Below the pieces are notes generated by a model. It searched no databases and had not been told where the DNA came from. It worked only from the letters and a program-made list of their open reading frames with translations. The position numbers were made by a program, and so were the translations under genes. 64,000 bases of DNA from Unio delphinus (lineage: Eukaryota; Mollusca; Bivalvia; Unionida; Unionidae), in contig JAQISU010000171.1 of assembly GCA_029339505.1 (NCBI GenBank), forward strand, positions 1,585,501 through 1,649,500, written 5' to 3'. Of the stretch, positions 25,223 to 39,911 are shown one piece after another (position 1 is the first letter of the stretch; each line of letters begins with the position of its first letter).

Positions 25223-25485
25223 AGCAGCAGAGAGGGTGAACCCTACAACGTTTTTAGACAAAATTTTGATTGAATCCTTAAAACGAACCTTCCTAGGATC
25301 TCATTTTAACCAAAAAAAATGTCTCAGGGGCAAACCCTACAACGTTTTCAGACAAAAAATTGATTGAAATCTTAACGAGCCTTCCTACGAAATCTCATTT
25401 TAACTAAAAAAATGAAAACGGAGACTTTTACGATTTTTTAATCAATTTTGGTCGCAACTTGTTGTCATCCACCCTCTCTGCTGCT
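25223..25485. repeat. End region of element 2 with inverted tip copies
   Basis: AGCAGCAGAGAGGGTG at 25223 is matched by a perfect inverted copy ending CTCTCTGCTGCT at 25485. Two ~90-bp tandem copies with 'aaccctacaacgttttt' lie between (about 25238-25322 and 25331-25412). The 263-bp segment could fold into a hairpin or be mistaken for a small MITE. The word 'atgggttaac' follows, as at the inner edge of the large element's repeats. Confidence 0.75.
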
Positions 25486-25513
25486 ATGGGTTAACAAAAA
25501 ATAATAAATGATT

Positions 25514-26185
25514 TTAACCGAATATTTGATCCAGTCCGATACGATATCGTGTCCGAGGATCATGCAAATTTATTGTTGCGAATCCGTACGGGGTTGACTG
25601 AGCATTACTAAAGAAATTTCTAAATTGATTAAAGTCCATATCAAAACACCATGTCTGCCATATATTTCTAAGAGTATGAGTATCAACTCCGTTGAATACA
25701 GCAAGAATATTGCAGTTATCTCTGATGACTTTTGGAACCTGAGTGTAGCGTTGAGTGACATATATCACGTCAGTGTTTTTATGCCTGCCTCTGGAAAAGA
25801 TCCTAGCAGGATTTTTTTGTTTATCTAACATTATATCGTCGTATACGACTAAATTGTTAATATCTCCATCAATATCATCAATGCTCGGTGCTTCATCGAT
25901 ATCGGTTATAAACTCAATAATATCCTCTCCGGATTTTTCTAACGCGCTGTCGTTAAAATCTTTTAGCACTTCATAACATCGTTGATCATCTACGCTAGGG
26001 GCAATTAAATACAACTTATCCCACTTCATCCATCTCATTATTAAATTGAGTAACAATTGCGTTTTACCGGATCCAGATGGCCCGATTATAATCATCCGGA
26101 TAGAGTTTGGTAGCGCTGCATGATGCTTAACTGGTTCTCTTGTTTTAGTCGCTGAAAAATCAATTGTATCCATATTTCTATACAT
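25514..26185 (-). CDS. Packaging ATPase of the truncated element
   Basis: This intact 223-residue ATPase has Walker A GPSGSGKT and Walker B NLVVYDD at the same positions as in the large element. About 23 residues differ, many of them conservative (V/I, N/D), which suggests selection on the protein since the two lineages split. The divergent neighbour starts 5 bp away (26191). It ends at the element's terminal-repeat side. The rest of its element is deleted, so it is an orphan gene today. Confidence 0.93.
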   Translation of the reverse strand: MYRNMDTIDFSATKTREPVKHHAALPNSIRMIIIGPSGSGKTQLLLNLIMRWMKWDKLYLIAPSVDDQRCYEVLKDFNDSALEKSGEDIIEFITDIDEAPSIDDIDGDINNLVVYDDIMLDKQKNPARIFSRGRHKNTDVIYVTQRYTQVPKVIRDNCNILAVFNGVDTHTLRNIWQTWCFDMDFNQFRNFFSNAQSTPYGFATINLHDPRTRYRIGLDQIFG

Positions 26186-26190
26186 AAATT

Positions 26191-26639
26191 ATGGATCTAT
26201 ATTGTATGAAGTGTAAAACGCGTACTAGCACAAATGATGTGACGACGGTTACAACTAAAAATAACAGATCAGCACTTACTGGTAGATGTGCAACATGTGG
26301 TATTAAAAAGTTCAGATTTGTTTCTACAAAATCAAAGATTTTACAATTCGGAGATGTTTTAAAAAAAAAACGAGGAGGTGATATCGCAGCCAAATTGGCA
26401 AAGCTCCCTGGAACCCCATGGGCAAAGTACCCCGGAGAAAAGCACCTTCCAGGATATAGCTACTGTGGACCGGGAACCAGACTTGATATCAGACTCAATA
26501 ATCAAAATCAACCCAACCCCGGTGAAGAACCAATAAACGCCATTGATAAGGCCTGTCACCTTCATGATGTTGCTTATAAAAGCAACAATCTGCAACACAG
26601 GCATCTCGCAGATGTGAAATTAATTCATGCGTTAAATGC

Positions 26640-26652
<13 letters not shown>
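26191..26652 (+). pseudogene. Zinc-ribbon/PLA2 gene, 3'-truncated
   Basis: The frame is open through the zinc ribbon (YCMKC ... CATCG), a basic linker with 10 A at 26361-26370, and the PLA2 core (YCGPGT, CHLHDVAY). It then stops matching the element at about 26640 and reads into the GATA repeat, ending at the first stop. This copy shows that the zinc ribbon and PLA2 belong to one protein. The C-terminal ~35 residues seen in the large element are missing. Confidence 0.85.
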
Positions 26653-26726
<74 letters not shown>

Positions 26727-26727
26727 C
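26641..26727. repeat. GATA microsatellite at the deletion junction
   Basis: About 21 perfect GATA units join element 2 to host sequence equivalent to 59725 onward. Copy B has a shorter, interrupted GATA run at 59677-59724 after GACA and GA tracts. The deletion junction therefore lies at or in this microsatellite. Confidence 0.95.
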
Positions 26728-26996
26728 TTTGTGCGTGCGTGTGTCATAGCTGATCTATCACAACCTTATGTGTACATAAGTGAATGGACAACTTGTAATT
26801 CATATTAGAATATAGATTCTTAAACGTGCAAGAAACGAATAACAAATACGGTTGTTTCACTCAGTGTATTCCTATGTGATGAGTACAAATAATATATCTT
26901 GGTGTGCCTAAAAAAAATCATGTTTCTCTGTTAGAAACAAAGGCGACATATGCAATTGTTTCAAATAAGTCACGAAAATATATATTTGTTTTCTAG

Positions 26997-27320
26997 CGAG
27001 CAGAATATCAGGAAACGCGAGTCAGTCACAGGTCCTACAGAGCCCTCTTCTTCCCTGGAATGACAGTGTTTTGAACTTGTGGTATCACATTTGCGGCAAA
27101 GACACCGGCAAGCTGACGGTTTCCATAGAAACAAAGGATACTACGACAGCAACCAAATTCAGTACAACACAATCAGGCATTATGACAATTCTTTGGAGTC
27201 AGGAGGGAAAAACTTTACAGACTCGAGAGTCTGCCAGGGTCCTTCTCGTGAGGACGACAAAAAGACAAAATGGAGCGATCGCTGTCGATGACATTCAACA
27301 TTCCAAGTGTTGTTGCAAAG
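26997..27320 (+). CDS. MAM-domain gene exon 3 (copy A)
   Basis: The acceptor TTTGTTTTCTAG ends at 26996. The 324-bp exon is phase 1 at both ends and the donor is GTTAGC. It encodes the C-terminal half of a MAM domain: SPLL, NLWYHICGKDTGKLTV, and the hallmark GAIAVDDI before CCCKG. In copy A the codon before LNLWYH is GTT (Val) where copy B has TGT (Cys). That position is the conserved MAM cysteine, so this copy has probably lost a disulphide. The length is identical to copy B. Confidence 0.75.
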
Positions 27321-28101
27321 GTTAGCTTAATTGTGCTAATAGCGTTCCATTTCATTGATTCAGTCATTGATTTATTCTGAAATTATTTAATAAATTTAAA
27401 ATTGTAATTATCCAACAATCACCTGTAAGGTAAATTGAAATTACTATTCGTGTCATTCAAATATATCAAGTAGTATGTATATATGTATGGTACCATATAT
27501 CATTCGAAAAGTTTTAAATAATTCATCTATATTCTTTGGACGATTCATTATTTCCATGGGTCGCGAAAACCCGTTCAACTCACTGCAATAGACAGCTATT
27601 AATCGTGTTCTTAAGAAGTGGCTAGTGTTTATGTTGCTGTCGAAGAAACGGTGAATAAATTAGATAAGAATGTCAAATCCGTGCAAAAAAAACCGTTGAA
27701 ACAGAACAAATCTCTGTCTTGGAGACTGTATCACTCCAGCTGTTTATTATTTGTTTATATAACAAGCAATATATACAAATTATATTGTTCACCGAAACCC
27801 GTAAAAAGTGCTGTTACAAAACTAAGTGAACAAACACACGTGCAATTAAAACGTCAGACACTTTCTTAATTAAGCTTACTTTGAGACATAACCATAACAA
27901 TTACATTTAGTACATGTTTTCAGCTTTGCATAATTGGCTATGTATATTAAGAAATACCTGTAACATCTTAACATCAGGTGGGACAAGATCCAACAAAAGG
28001 ATGTGACAAGTGTTTATGAATATGGTGATTATTTAGAATGCAAAAAAAATATATTTGAATATTTAACATATATATATATATATGTTCTAACGTTTTTACA
28101 G
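27321..28101. other. Intron 3 of the MAM gene (copy A)
   Basis: No exon is needed here, since exon 3 and exon 4 are phase-compatible. An open stretch around 27618-27869 is shared with copy B but has no splice sites that fit, and copy B carries a TA tract inside the same intron. Confidence 0.5.
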
Positions 28102-28421
28102 GTGACTGTAGGGGGTTCTGGTATTGGATCCAAAGGGCACCTGATTATTGTACTCGCACATTTGGAATTTTATTCCCCAAGACAACTAACCCACAGAGTG
28201 GCTGTACAAACAAAACAACTGGACCGCAGAGTGATGGTACAAACAAGAATACTAAAAAGCAGAATGGCAGTACAAAGAAACAATCTATTACAAAGACAAC
28301 TGGCCAAAAGAGTGAACCTAAAAACCAAAAGAATACAGCGCAAAGTGGCCATACAGAGAAGACAACTGGCCCGCAGAGTGGCCTTACAATCAGTACTGGT
28401 AGAGATAACGAAACTTTATAA
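28102..28421 (+). CDS. MAM-domain gene exon 4, Ser/Thr/Lys-rich tail (copy A)
   Basis: The acceptor is TTTTTACAG, ending at 28101. Read in the phase set by exon 3 (first codon completed by GT), the exon encodes [16 protein letters not shown], then a low-complexity linker with repeated TTGPQSG and many K, N and S, and stops with TAA at 28419-28421. Copy B differs by exactly one codon in length near the start, which supports this frame. A competing open frame rich in Arg/Gln/Val is the out-of-phase reading. An ATTAAA about 40 bp downstream may be the poly(A) signal. Confidence 0.65.
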
Positions 28422-28949
28422 AATGTTATACCGCTTCTACCACCTTCCCCCCCTTTGACAAATTAAACAACATATCACTTTTATATTTCTCATTGGATGT
28501 AAATGTACATATTTAAACAGTAGCATTATTGTCACCTAAATTATAGATCGTTAAAATGCTCATTATCGTAAGGCAAGGTAAGCAGTGGGTCTCGGTATAT
28601 TATTCTTTCATAAAACTCGACCTATCATTTCTAGATTTATTTGTTTATTATCTAAATATTTTGCACTTTCCATTGTCTATTTTTTTAAATACCGAATTCT
28701 ACATTTTCTATTTTCTGCTTGTTTTGATGATCTTGAATTGCATAGATAGAATTGATGAATTTGAAAAATGCGATAAGATATATGGTTTGACAAAGGTGCT
28801 AGCGTTGTATTTGAGGCAATCGGAGGAAATGGTAATCGCGGTGATATAGCGTAAGATAAAAACTCACTGACAATTGGATAATACAACGGTAACACAATCT
28901 CGCGCTCCGAAGCAAACACCACCCTCCTCCACCACCCCACGCCCCCCAT
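28422..28949. other. 3' flank of the MAM gene, gene-free
   Basis: Likely 3' untranslated and intergenic sequence with no recognisable gene, followed by a pyrimidine-rich tract (about 28915-28948) leading into microsatellites. Confidence 0.45.
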
Positions 28950-29190
<241 letters not shown>

Positions 29191-29342
29191 TCTTAGATCC
29201 GATTTAGAAGCAAATATTTTCTTGAGTGTATTTCATTATGTACTTTCAGAAATCCCTACTCATTCTGTCCGCATGAATTATGCAAAATGGCATTTTCTTA
29301 TTATTTTCTCTTTTCTTTGTCATGTAGGAAAAGGACAAAACC

Positions 29343-29515
29343 ATCATATACCTATTACAACAATACAATCATATACCTATTACAACAATACAATCATATA
29401 CCTATTACAACAATACAATCATATACATATTACAACAATACAATCATTTACCTATTACAACAATACAATCATATACCTATTACAACAATACAATCATATA
29501 CCTATTACAAAAAAG
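29343..29515. repeat. 25-bp minisatellite, ~7 copies (copy A)
   Basis: The unit contains cctattacaacaatacaatc. About seven near-identical copies occur here, against roughly 32 in copy B (62408-63205). Confidence 0.95.
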
Positions 29516-29649
29516 AATAAACAATAAACTACTGTGTATTTAATATACCGACGGATTGAAACAATGCCCTTCTGCCATTAGTATTGCTTGGTATAACTGT
29601 TTAATGCTAAATTAATTCAATCTATCTCTTTAACTACATACTATTTTAA

Positions 29650-29840
29650 TCACATATTGCATTCGATACGTACCCTTTTAATCTCACATCCCTGATATGG
29701 CATTCGATACGTACCATTTTAATCTCACATTGTTGAGATGGCATTCGATACTACCCTTTAATCTCACATTGCTGACAAGGCATTCGATACGTACCCTTTT
29801 GATCACACATTGCTGATATGTCATTCGATACGTATATTCA
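29650..29840. repeat. ~41-bp tandem repeat, ~4-5 copies (copy A)
   Basis: Units begin cattcgatacgtaccctttt and continue 'aatctcacat...'. The same array is at about 63345-63530 in copy B. Confidence 0.9.
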
Positions 29841-32689
29841 CTCTGTGATTCCGTATCTCATACTTATATTTTTCGTTTCGCACACCTAGTCTGGAACTAC
29901 TTTTTCAACTTATATATTAAACTATACTCAACCTTATTTTGCTCTAACCTTTAAGGTATTAAAAACTATTAACACATATTTGTAAGTCTAATACATGCCG
30001 TCATATTTGGTGAAATCGCCGTTTAAACTGCGAGGGGTCATTGGGGAGTACTGTTAACAGCTACGAGGAGTTCGTATTTTTTTTATCTTCGGGGAATCTA
30101 TCGCCTAAACATTAGAGTTCGGGGTAATAGCAGCAGTATCTTTGATATAATGTTTTACGATGACTTCTAAGATGAGTTTGGTGTGGGAAGCCACACAAAC
30201 ACGAGATAAAGTTTGCAGAGGATTGACAATTTATATAACTATATTTTGAAGATCTTAAAATATAACAAATCCTTATCTGTGTATTAAAAATGCATGTTCG
30301 TCCTACCTCTGTCAATGTAATACACATTTTTTTCTAGAATTGCATCACGTAGAGATTTAGAAATATATATTTAAAGGCAATATTTTAAATCATTCTAAGA
30401 ATTATTCCAAGATTATTTAAAAATTCAGAGTCAGAGGGTCTCAATTAAAACTAGATACATGTTCACAGAATGCACATTAAATTACTATGATTTTAAACAA
30501 TATTTGGTTCGCTTTCATTAATAAATCAGATGGCATGTGTTTAATGACGTAATGAAAATAACCTTTTAACATGTTATTAACATGTTAATCATGGTAACTA
30601 GATAAAGAAATTAGTTCGACGTGTCCAAATAAAACTTCAGTTTGCTAAATAAATTAGTCACAGTTACTATAACAATAATTTAAACTAACAAGTCAGAAAT
30701 TCGACTGCACCTGCTAGTACTTACTCTTCTCTCTTCTGTCGTAAAATGGCATCTCTTTATAAATTCCACTTGATAATCTGTTGAGAAATAAATTCAAACA
30801 TTAGCTATTGATAGGATAAACCTTTGGTTACCTGCAAGTTTGAATGTTTGACAAACAAGAAAATTTCAGTAAAGCCCCTTAAAAGTGTTCGATCTATTTC
30901 AGATGGATGCTATAAAACATAAGCTAAAATTTTAGTAGCATTTACAAATTGGTTGAAGAAAATGGCTTGTATCGTGTACTATGATATTTAGAAACATCAC
31001 ATTAGATTTTCACAAACAAGTGAGACTCAGACTTAGATTCATTCAATAGAATAATAATCAATAGCAAGAACAAGTATAGAAAGATTCGAAAATATTATTT
31101 ACGCAGTGCTGGCTTTCGTTGTTCGACGTTATTTGCATATTTCGTAACTAGTATCAGTGTGACGTTATGGAAATTGTTTACCACTACAATATCTTCGGTT
31201 CGATGAAAAACGTATAAAAAATAATTTAACCTTTATATATTAACTCTGGTTTATTGCCATAACTTATGGTTAATTATACATAACCGTTAAGACACCCATT
31301 GCACGGTAGATCGCTGACATGTTGACCAGATTTCGTTTTCGTTACAGAAAGAAAAATTGTGATGACACTTATCAGTTTGATTAATAAAGGCGTTTATTAA
31401 TATAATATTATATAAACGGGGCACTTTAAACGTAATATATCAAAATTTGCCTTCCACATAAAGCAACCATTACCCTTTTGTTGTGATCATAAATATAAAC
31501 TCATACACTTAAGCACACGAGAGCGGTTAATATTATACCTTGATTTATGTCTTTCCTCTACTTGGTTGAAGCTATAATTTTTCGGTAAGATTAAGAACAT
31601 ACAAAAATAACGTATCCTGTTTTATATTTTAAATCTGGTTCATAGCCGTAATGCCTAGTGAATGTTATATATATAGGTTAAGACATCCATTACATACAAC
31701 AGCACTGACGTGTTGACTTGACTCCGTTTCCGTTAGAGCAAAATAAATTGGGATGACACTTATCAGTTTGATTAACATAGGCATTTATTATTGTACTATT
31801 TTTAACATCGAGCACCTAAAAATAAATTTATAATGTTTTGCTACTCCATGAAAAGTGGCCGCTACTCTTCTGTTGTGATTTTAAATATAAACTCATACAC
31901 ATAAGCACACGAAAGTGGTAAATAGTGTACCTTGATTTATGTATTTTCTCTACTTGGTTGGAACTAGGAACAAATACCACATCAACCACAAGGGATTTGA
32001 AGGAGTCCACTTTGATTTGGGATGAGGCATTAACAAACAAAATCAGGCCAGCTGAAAGCAATTTTAAATAGTCCTACACGATTGCCTCCGGACGTCAAAT
32101 AACGACTAAAGGACACATTCCAGAACCCACAGGTGAAGAGAAAGTTACATATATTGGACACGTTCGTAGTTAAATAATCAAAGAACACTGCAGCATCAAC
32201 AATAATATACATACACGAAAAGTGCTATGTCAGTTTCAAATACGTGCATTTTCGAATATTTAAAACTTTATTGGACTGTTTGTTTGTGTTCTTCTTACAG
32301 TTAATAATCTTTCTTTATTCTCTCTATCACTGCTACCTGGATGAAAATTTCGGTTAAAAAAATTCTTTTTTTTTCAATGATTTACATCATTCCAATATTT
32401 AAATGATATGAATCATTATTAAAATAAAAATTAGGAATACATTTTAAGCACCATATTTGGTGTCATGTGCGCGAGAAGGGGTACCTATAAGTATGAACAA
32501 TTACCATATCCGTACCACAGAGTCAATGCCTTAAATTATGAAATGGTCTTGTGTGATGCAACTATTACATTATCAATACAGAGTATCGTACTATATAGTA
32601 ACATGACAGTATTTACACATAGCATTATGCTAAACGGTAGCGTAATACTGTTCATACATGATATTTTACCTTACATTGACATGACATTA
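29841..32689. other. Gene-free stretch; includes diverged ~370-bp direct repeats
   Basis: No gene is recognised. About 31205-31570 and 31597-31962 are tandem diverged copies of one sequence (shared words include gatgacacttatcagtttgat and aaatataaactcatacac). Copy A/B similarity ends near 30299 only because the window ends. Confidence 0.5.
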
Positions 32690-35600
32690 CGTTAAGGGTG
32701 TACGGGGTGTCCTGGGATTGGTAACATCTCTGGCTGGCTAAGTAGTCGTACTCCTTCGGTATTAGCCCTCCCACCTTTAGACCACACTTGGCACTCAGCT
32801 CTCGCCTGTGGCTCCAAGAAGCTGTAGAATGAGCAGCGGACATATCCCGAAAAACGGCCTTGACTGGCCGAGCTAACAACGCTGAAGGTAGCAGAACCAC
32901 GGTTAGTTAGGATTTGTCTACCTAGCATGTGCAGACTGTATTCGGCAGTCATCGTGGAGGGACCAACAGCTGGTCATCGGTCAGAAGGCGATTTTCAGCA
33001 TAACGCCATGGATCTCTAAGAGCACGACGAGACACGTCCTGGTCATCCACTGCACTCAACTCTGAATCCTGCCGTCTTGACCATGTCATGCTACTGTACC
33101 AAGATGGTCTTGGGCAAGATAGTGAGGTGAACGAACTGCGCAACTCTTCCTCACTTTAAATAAAGTCACCGCTCAAGTCATTCTTGACATACCTCCATCC
33201 CATTTCATGACCCACTAAAGTCCTGTGGAGACAGGCAAGCGACAAAGCGGCAGTTATGGGTATACTGGCAGCCGTAGCCGCATAAATGCACACATGGGGC
33301 TCAGCGCACTAGAGTAGTCCATCACTAACATGGATCAGCAGAGGACCCCTGAGAGACTGAGCAGACCTCTTCAAAAGAAATGTACAGCTCACTCTATGGC
33401 ACAAGGAAGGGGCTTGAAAATGTGCGCTAAACATTGCCAGCTCCATACGTTCCTTGCCAACATACCGCGGCTGGTGGAGACGCCAATTAAGCAGTTAAAA
33501 TACCAAAAAGAAAAAAGAAAATGAGGATTGTTCCGCTCACACTTGGCGCAAGGAAAGTGCGCACGTTACTGGACAGAGACGATGCGGAGAGACCCCAGAC
33601 TAGAACCGTCCTTATAGGAAAGGAATGCGCTAGATACAACGTGGACATTGCTGATTTGAGCGAGATCAGTCTTTCAGGAGAAGGCGAACTCTGTGAAAGG
33701 GGCTCCGGAACACTTTGTATTGGAGCGGACGAGGCATTGAATAGCGCCGTAAAGCTGATGTCGGCTTTGTAGTGAAGACATCACTGATTGGCAAACTTCC
33801 TCGACCTCCCATGGGAGTAAACGACAGACTCATGACCACGAAATTCCCAAAAGTGTATGGAAGAAAGCACCTTACAATCATCAGTTGCTATGCTCCAACC
33901 ATGACCAACCCAGATGAAGCGATGGTCACGTTCTATGAATATCTTCACTCTATCATTAAGGACGTCCCAATAGCAAAAAGCTCGTCATTCTTGGCGATTT
34001 CGATACAAGAGTAGGCTGTGATCACATTGCTTGAGATGTCGGGCTAGGAAAACACGGAGTGGGTCATTTTAATATCAATGGTCTCATTTTTCTCCAGACA
34101 GGCGCATAGCATGAACTGCTAATCACCAATAGTCTTCCACCTCCGTACCTGTAACCGGACGACATGAATGCACCCACGCTCTAAGCACTGACACGTCATC
34201 GACTACGTCATTGTAAAGAAGAAGGACATACAGGATGTGCGCGTGACCATGTCCTTGTGCGGCGCTGAGGGATGAACAGACAACCGCATCATCGTCACCA
34301 AGCTCAAAATCCACATTCATCCCAAAAGACACGCACAGGGAAAGAAGGCTCCTAAACGACTAAACACCATCAAGCTGAAATGCACCAGTACCAAACAATC
34401 TTTCGTGGGTGCCCTGGAAGAACGTCTGAATCTACACCTCTCGACAATCAGAATGTGTAGACCGACTGGGTGGGATTCAGAGAGTTGATCTACAGCACAG
34501 CTTCGGAAATCCTAGGACCATCAACCAGAAAGCATCAATACTGGTTTGATCATAACTGCGAAGAGATCAAGCTAAACCTACCTAAACAACCCCAAGTCCA
34601 CCTATAAGAAACATGCGAACAAAAATATATGCAGAACTATACAGCAGAAGCTCCGCCAGATGCGAGACACATGGATGAGCAACAAAGGTCATGAGAACTA
34701 GTGCTACACAGACCAGCATGATAGGAAGAACTTACACAATGCCCTGAAAGAAGTATATGGACCTACATCCTCTGACAGCGTCTTCAATCACCATTCATCC
34801 ATCAATCATGAAGCCATATGTCGTGTCCCGAAAAGACACAGAAAGCGATAATTCTGCTCTCCAGTGGTAAAGCACCTGGTTCAGACTCCATGGATACTGA
34901 AGTCTACAACGAAGGGGGCACAGCCCTGATTAAAATGCTCCACCAATTATTTCTACCGATGTGTCAGCAAGAAAAAATCCCCCAGGAATGCAAAGATGCT
35001 TACATAATCCACCTGTATAAGCGCAAATGGTACCACCGGGCTTGCGAAATTCGCCGGGTTATATCTTAGCTCTCAATTCTATTAAAGATACTCGCCAGAA
35101 TCCTACTGAACCGCTTCACTACACACGTTGACCAGGGACTTCTGTCAGAAAGCCAGTGTGGATTCCGAAAATAACGTGGGACCATCAAACTGGCAGCTAC
35201 AAGAGAAATGTCATGAGCAAAACACCGACCTTTTTCCATCTACGTCGACCTGACAAAGGCTTTTCATACTGTCAGCAGAGAAGGCTTCTGGAAGATAATG
35301 GCCAGGTAAGGATTATAAGAAAATATATACCCATGGTGCAGCATTTCCACGATGGCATGCAAGCACGAGACCAGGACAATGGAGAAACATCTGTGCCATT
35401 ATAAATAACCAATTACGTGAAGAAGGGTTGTGTTCTTTCACATACACTGTTCATCCTATTGTTCTCCGCCATGCAGACTAATGTTTTCAGAGAAGAATAG
35501 TATGAAGTCCTCATCATGTACCGTACAGATGCAAAACTATTCAATCCCAGAATGCTTCAAGCAATAACCAAGGTCATGACAGACATCATCAGGGATTCTA

Positions 35601-36060
35601 TAGTTGCTGGTGACTGCGATCTCAATGCTGGCTCAGAAGCCGACCTGCAATGCAGCGTTGACAAGTTCTCCAAGTCCTGCAACAAGCTTTGGTTTCACCA
35701 TCAGTACCAAGAAGACTAAAGTCATGCATCAGCCGGCCATCGGAAAGCTTTATGTTGAGCCTAACATCACCGACAATGTCCAAACACTCAAAGTAGTGAA
35801 CAGCTTCACATCCCTTGGCAGTACAATGTCACAGAGTGTCACTATTGACGAAGAGGTGAACTTTCGCATTGCCAGAACAACCCAACTTTTGGCAGAATGT
35901 ATGCCAACGTCTGGAATAGAAGAAGCATCAGCATCGAGACCAAGCTAAAGGTCTATAGGGCAGGTGTGCTCTCCGAGCATGCGAAACGTGGAAGCTGAAC
36001 CACTTTCACACGACAAGTCTCACTCTTCATGGATTCTTGAGACTGGAAATAAATCTGCTT
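32690..36060 (+). mobile_element. Degenerate RTE-like LINE
   Basis: Plus-strand fragments in several frames recall an endonuclease domain (RKVRTLLDRDDAERPQTR, YNVDIADLSE, GVNDRLMTTKFPKVYGRKH, IISCYAPTMTNPDEA) and a reverse transcriptase (LSSGKAPGSDSMDTEVY, a decayed LTKAF-like stretch near 35250, GSTMSQSVTIDEEVNFRIA). Many stops and frameshifts are present, so it is inactive. The boundaries are approximate and no target duplication was identified. Confidence 0.75.
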
Positions 36061-36299
36061 TGGTGGCCTTGTTAACTGTTCTAGTTAGTATATATACAAA
36101 AATTGTCACCTGATTTTGACACAAGAAAACTCGGTGAAACTTTACTTGTTTGAAATCATTGTCCAGCATATACCGAGTTTCTTTTTTTTCATACATTATT
36201 ACTGAGATAATTCATTCGTTTATAAAATGTCATTTTACTCGTGTAGGCCCTGCAATTTGAACATAATTGTACATTGGATTTGTTAATAACTGACGTTAT

Positions 36300-37666
36300 T
36301 AATATCTCTTTCTCATCGGGGAAATTCCCATTATTTTTCAAAACTACCATCGTAAAGCCGCTGATGAAGAAACTACCTCCCAGTTTCTAATCTCCCATCG
36401 ATATAAAAAATCTTGGAAAAATGTGTTCTAACCCAACTTGTATGTCATTTGAATTCAAACAGTCTTTTTAGCAATGTACAGTCTGCATATCGCCCTTGCA
36501 ACAGTACTGAAACTACTCTTCTGAAAGTATTTAATGACATTCTCTCTGCTTTGGATAATGGAAAGATTAGAGTCCTCACACTCCTTGACTTGTCTTCAGC
36601 ATTTGGCACACTAGACCATGATGTATTACTTTACCGTCTCCAGCATGTATTTTCTCATTCACAATACAGCCTTACACTAAGTTACAGTGGTTCAAGTCCT
36701 ACTTAGTCAACAGGATACAAATTGTACCTGCAAATGGAATACATTCCAGCCCAGTTGATCTATGCTGTGGTGTTCTACAGCGGTCTGTTCTTAAACCTGT
36801 TCTCTTCATTCTGTACACGCAACCGCTCTCAAGTGTGATACATTATCACCCAGTGTCTCATCAATTGTACGCTGATGACACCCAAATATACAAGTCTAGC
36901 CACCCAACTGAAGTTGATGTTACTATCAATAGAGTAGAGAGGTGTATTTCGGATGTGAAATCATGAATGACATGTAACAAGCTGCAGATGAATGATGATA
37001 AAACTAAGGCTATTCTGATCACAACACAAATACTTTCTCATTCATATCCTTGACGTCAGACAATAAATATCAGCAACACGAACATTAAATTCTCACAGTC
37101 AGTGCGTTTCATAGGTGTTACTCTAGACAGTACTCTCGCATTGCACCAACATGTCATGAAAATATGCAAGGCTGCATATCTTGAACTGAGACGTATCAGT
37201 TCCATTCACAAATATTGTTCAGTTGATGACACTAAAACACTTGTATGTTCATTAGTACATTCAAGACTGGACTATTGTAACTCAATTCTGTCTGGTTCGT
37301 CACAATATCTACTCCAGAAACTTCCAAAAGTTCAAAATACAGCTCTTCGGATCATTTTTAGAGTACATCGATCAGAGCACACCTCACCACTGCTCTGTAC
37401 CTACACTGGTTATCCATTCGATACAGAATCAAACAAAAAATATGTTCTCTGTGCTATGTTTCAATGACAGACTTCAGTTTCGACTGAAGGAACAAACTTA
37501 AAGACCTAATACTGTTTGTATCTGATATGTTTTCAGCATATGGTTTTTGTTATTTGTTTATCTGTAGTGTAGTCATATCGTTATAGATGTTGTAATGCGC
37601 TTAAAGCTTCTAAAGATTAGGCGCTATACAAAGTCCTCATTTCTATTACTATTATTATTATTATTA

Positions 37667-37734
<68 letters not shown>

Positions 37735-37735
37735 T
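36300..37735 (+). mobile_element. L2/CR1-like LINE, 3' part with ATT tail
   Basis: Reverse transcriptase pieces include QSAYRPCNSTETTLLKVFND, LTLLDLSSAFGTLDHDVLL and, distally, RFIGVTLDSTLALHQHV and SRLDYCNSILSG. These are typical of the CR1/L2 group. The 3' end has the family-like 'gcgcttaaagc...gcgctatacaaag' followed by an (ATT)n tail. Frames are broken. Confidence 0.8.
37645..37733. repeat. (ATT)n microsatellite, LINE tail
   Basis: A nearly perfect trinucleotide run forms the 3' end of the LINE at 36300-37735. Confidence 0.95.

Positions 37736-39911
<2,176 letters not shown>

Larger units (their letters stand above)
25223..26640. mobile_element. Truncated second Polinton-like element
   Basis: The left end AGCAGCAGAGAGGGTGA matches the tip of the large element and follows 'acatt' (25218-25222), which occurs once at the empty site in copy B (57445-57449). 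It retains an intact leftward ATPase and the first 150 codons of the zinc-ribbon/PLA2 gene, then runs into a GATA microsatellite at 26641. The rest of the element and ~2.2 kb of host DNA are missing. The genes are ~90% similar to the large element but the terminal repeat differs much more, so it is a distinct lineage. Confidence 0.88.

Noticed and set aside
25223..25485. A separate MITE inserted at the left end of element 2
   Set aside because: The large element has a decayed inverted tip at the same place in both terminal repeats, so the structure is better explained as part of the repeat itself. Not fully excluded.
28003..28458. Arg/Gln/Val-rich frame through exon 4 of the MAM gene (also 61130-61459)
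   Set aside because: It is out of phase with exon 3. The in-phase reading gives a Thr/Ser/Lys linker, and the 3-bp copy difference does not favour this frame.
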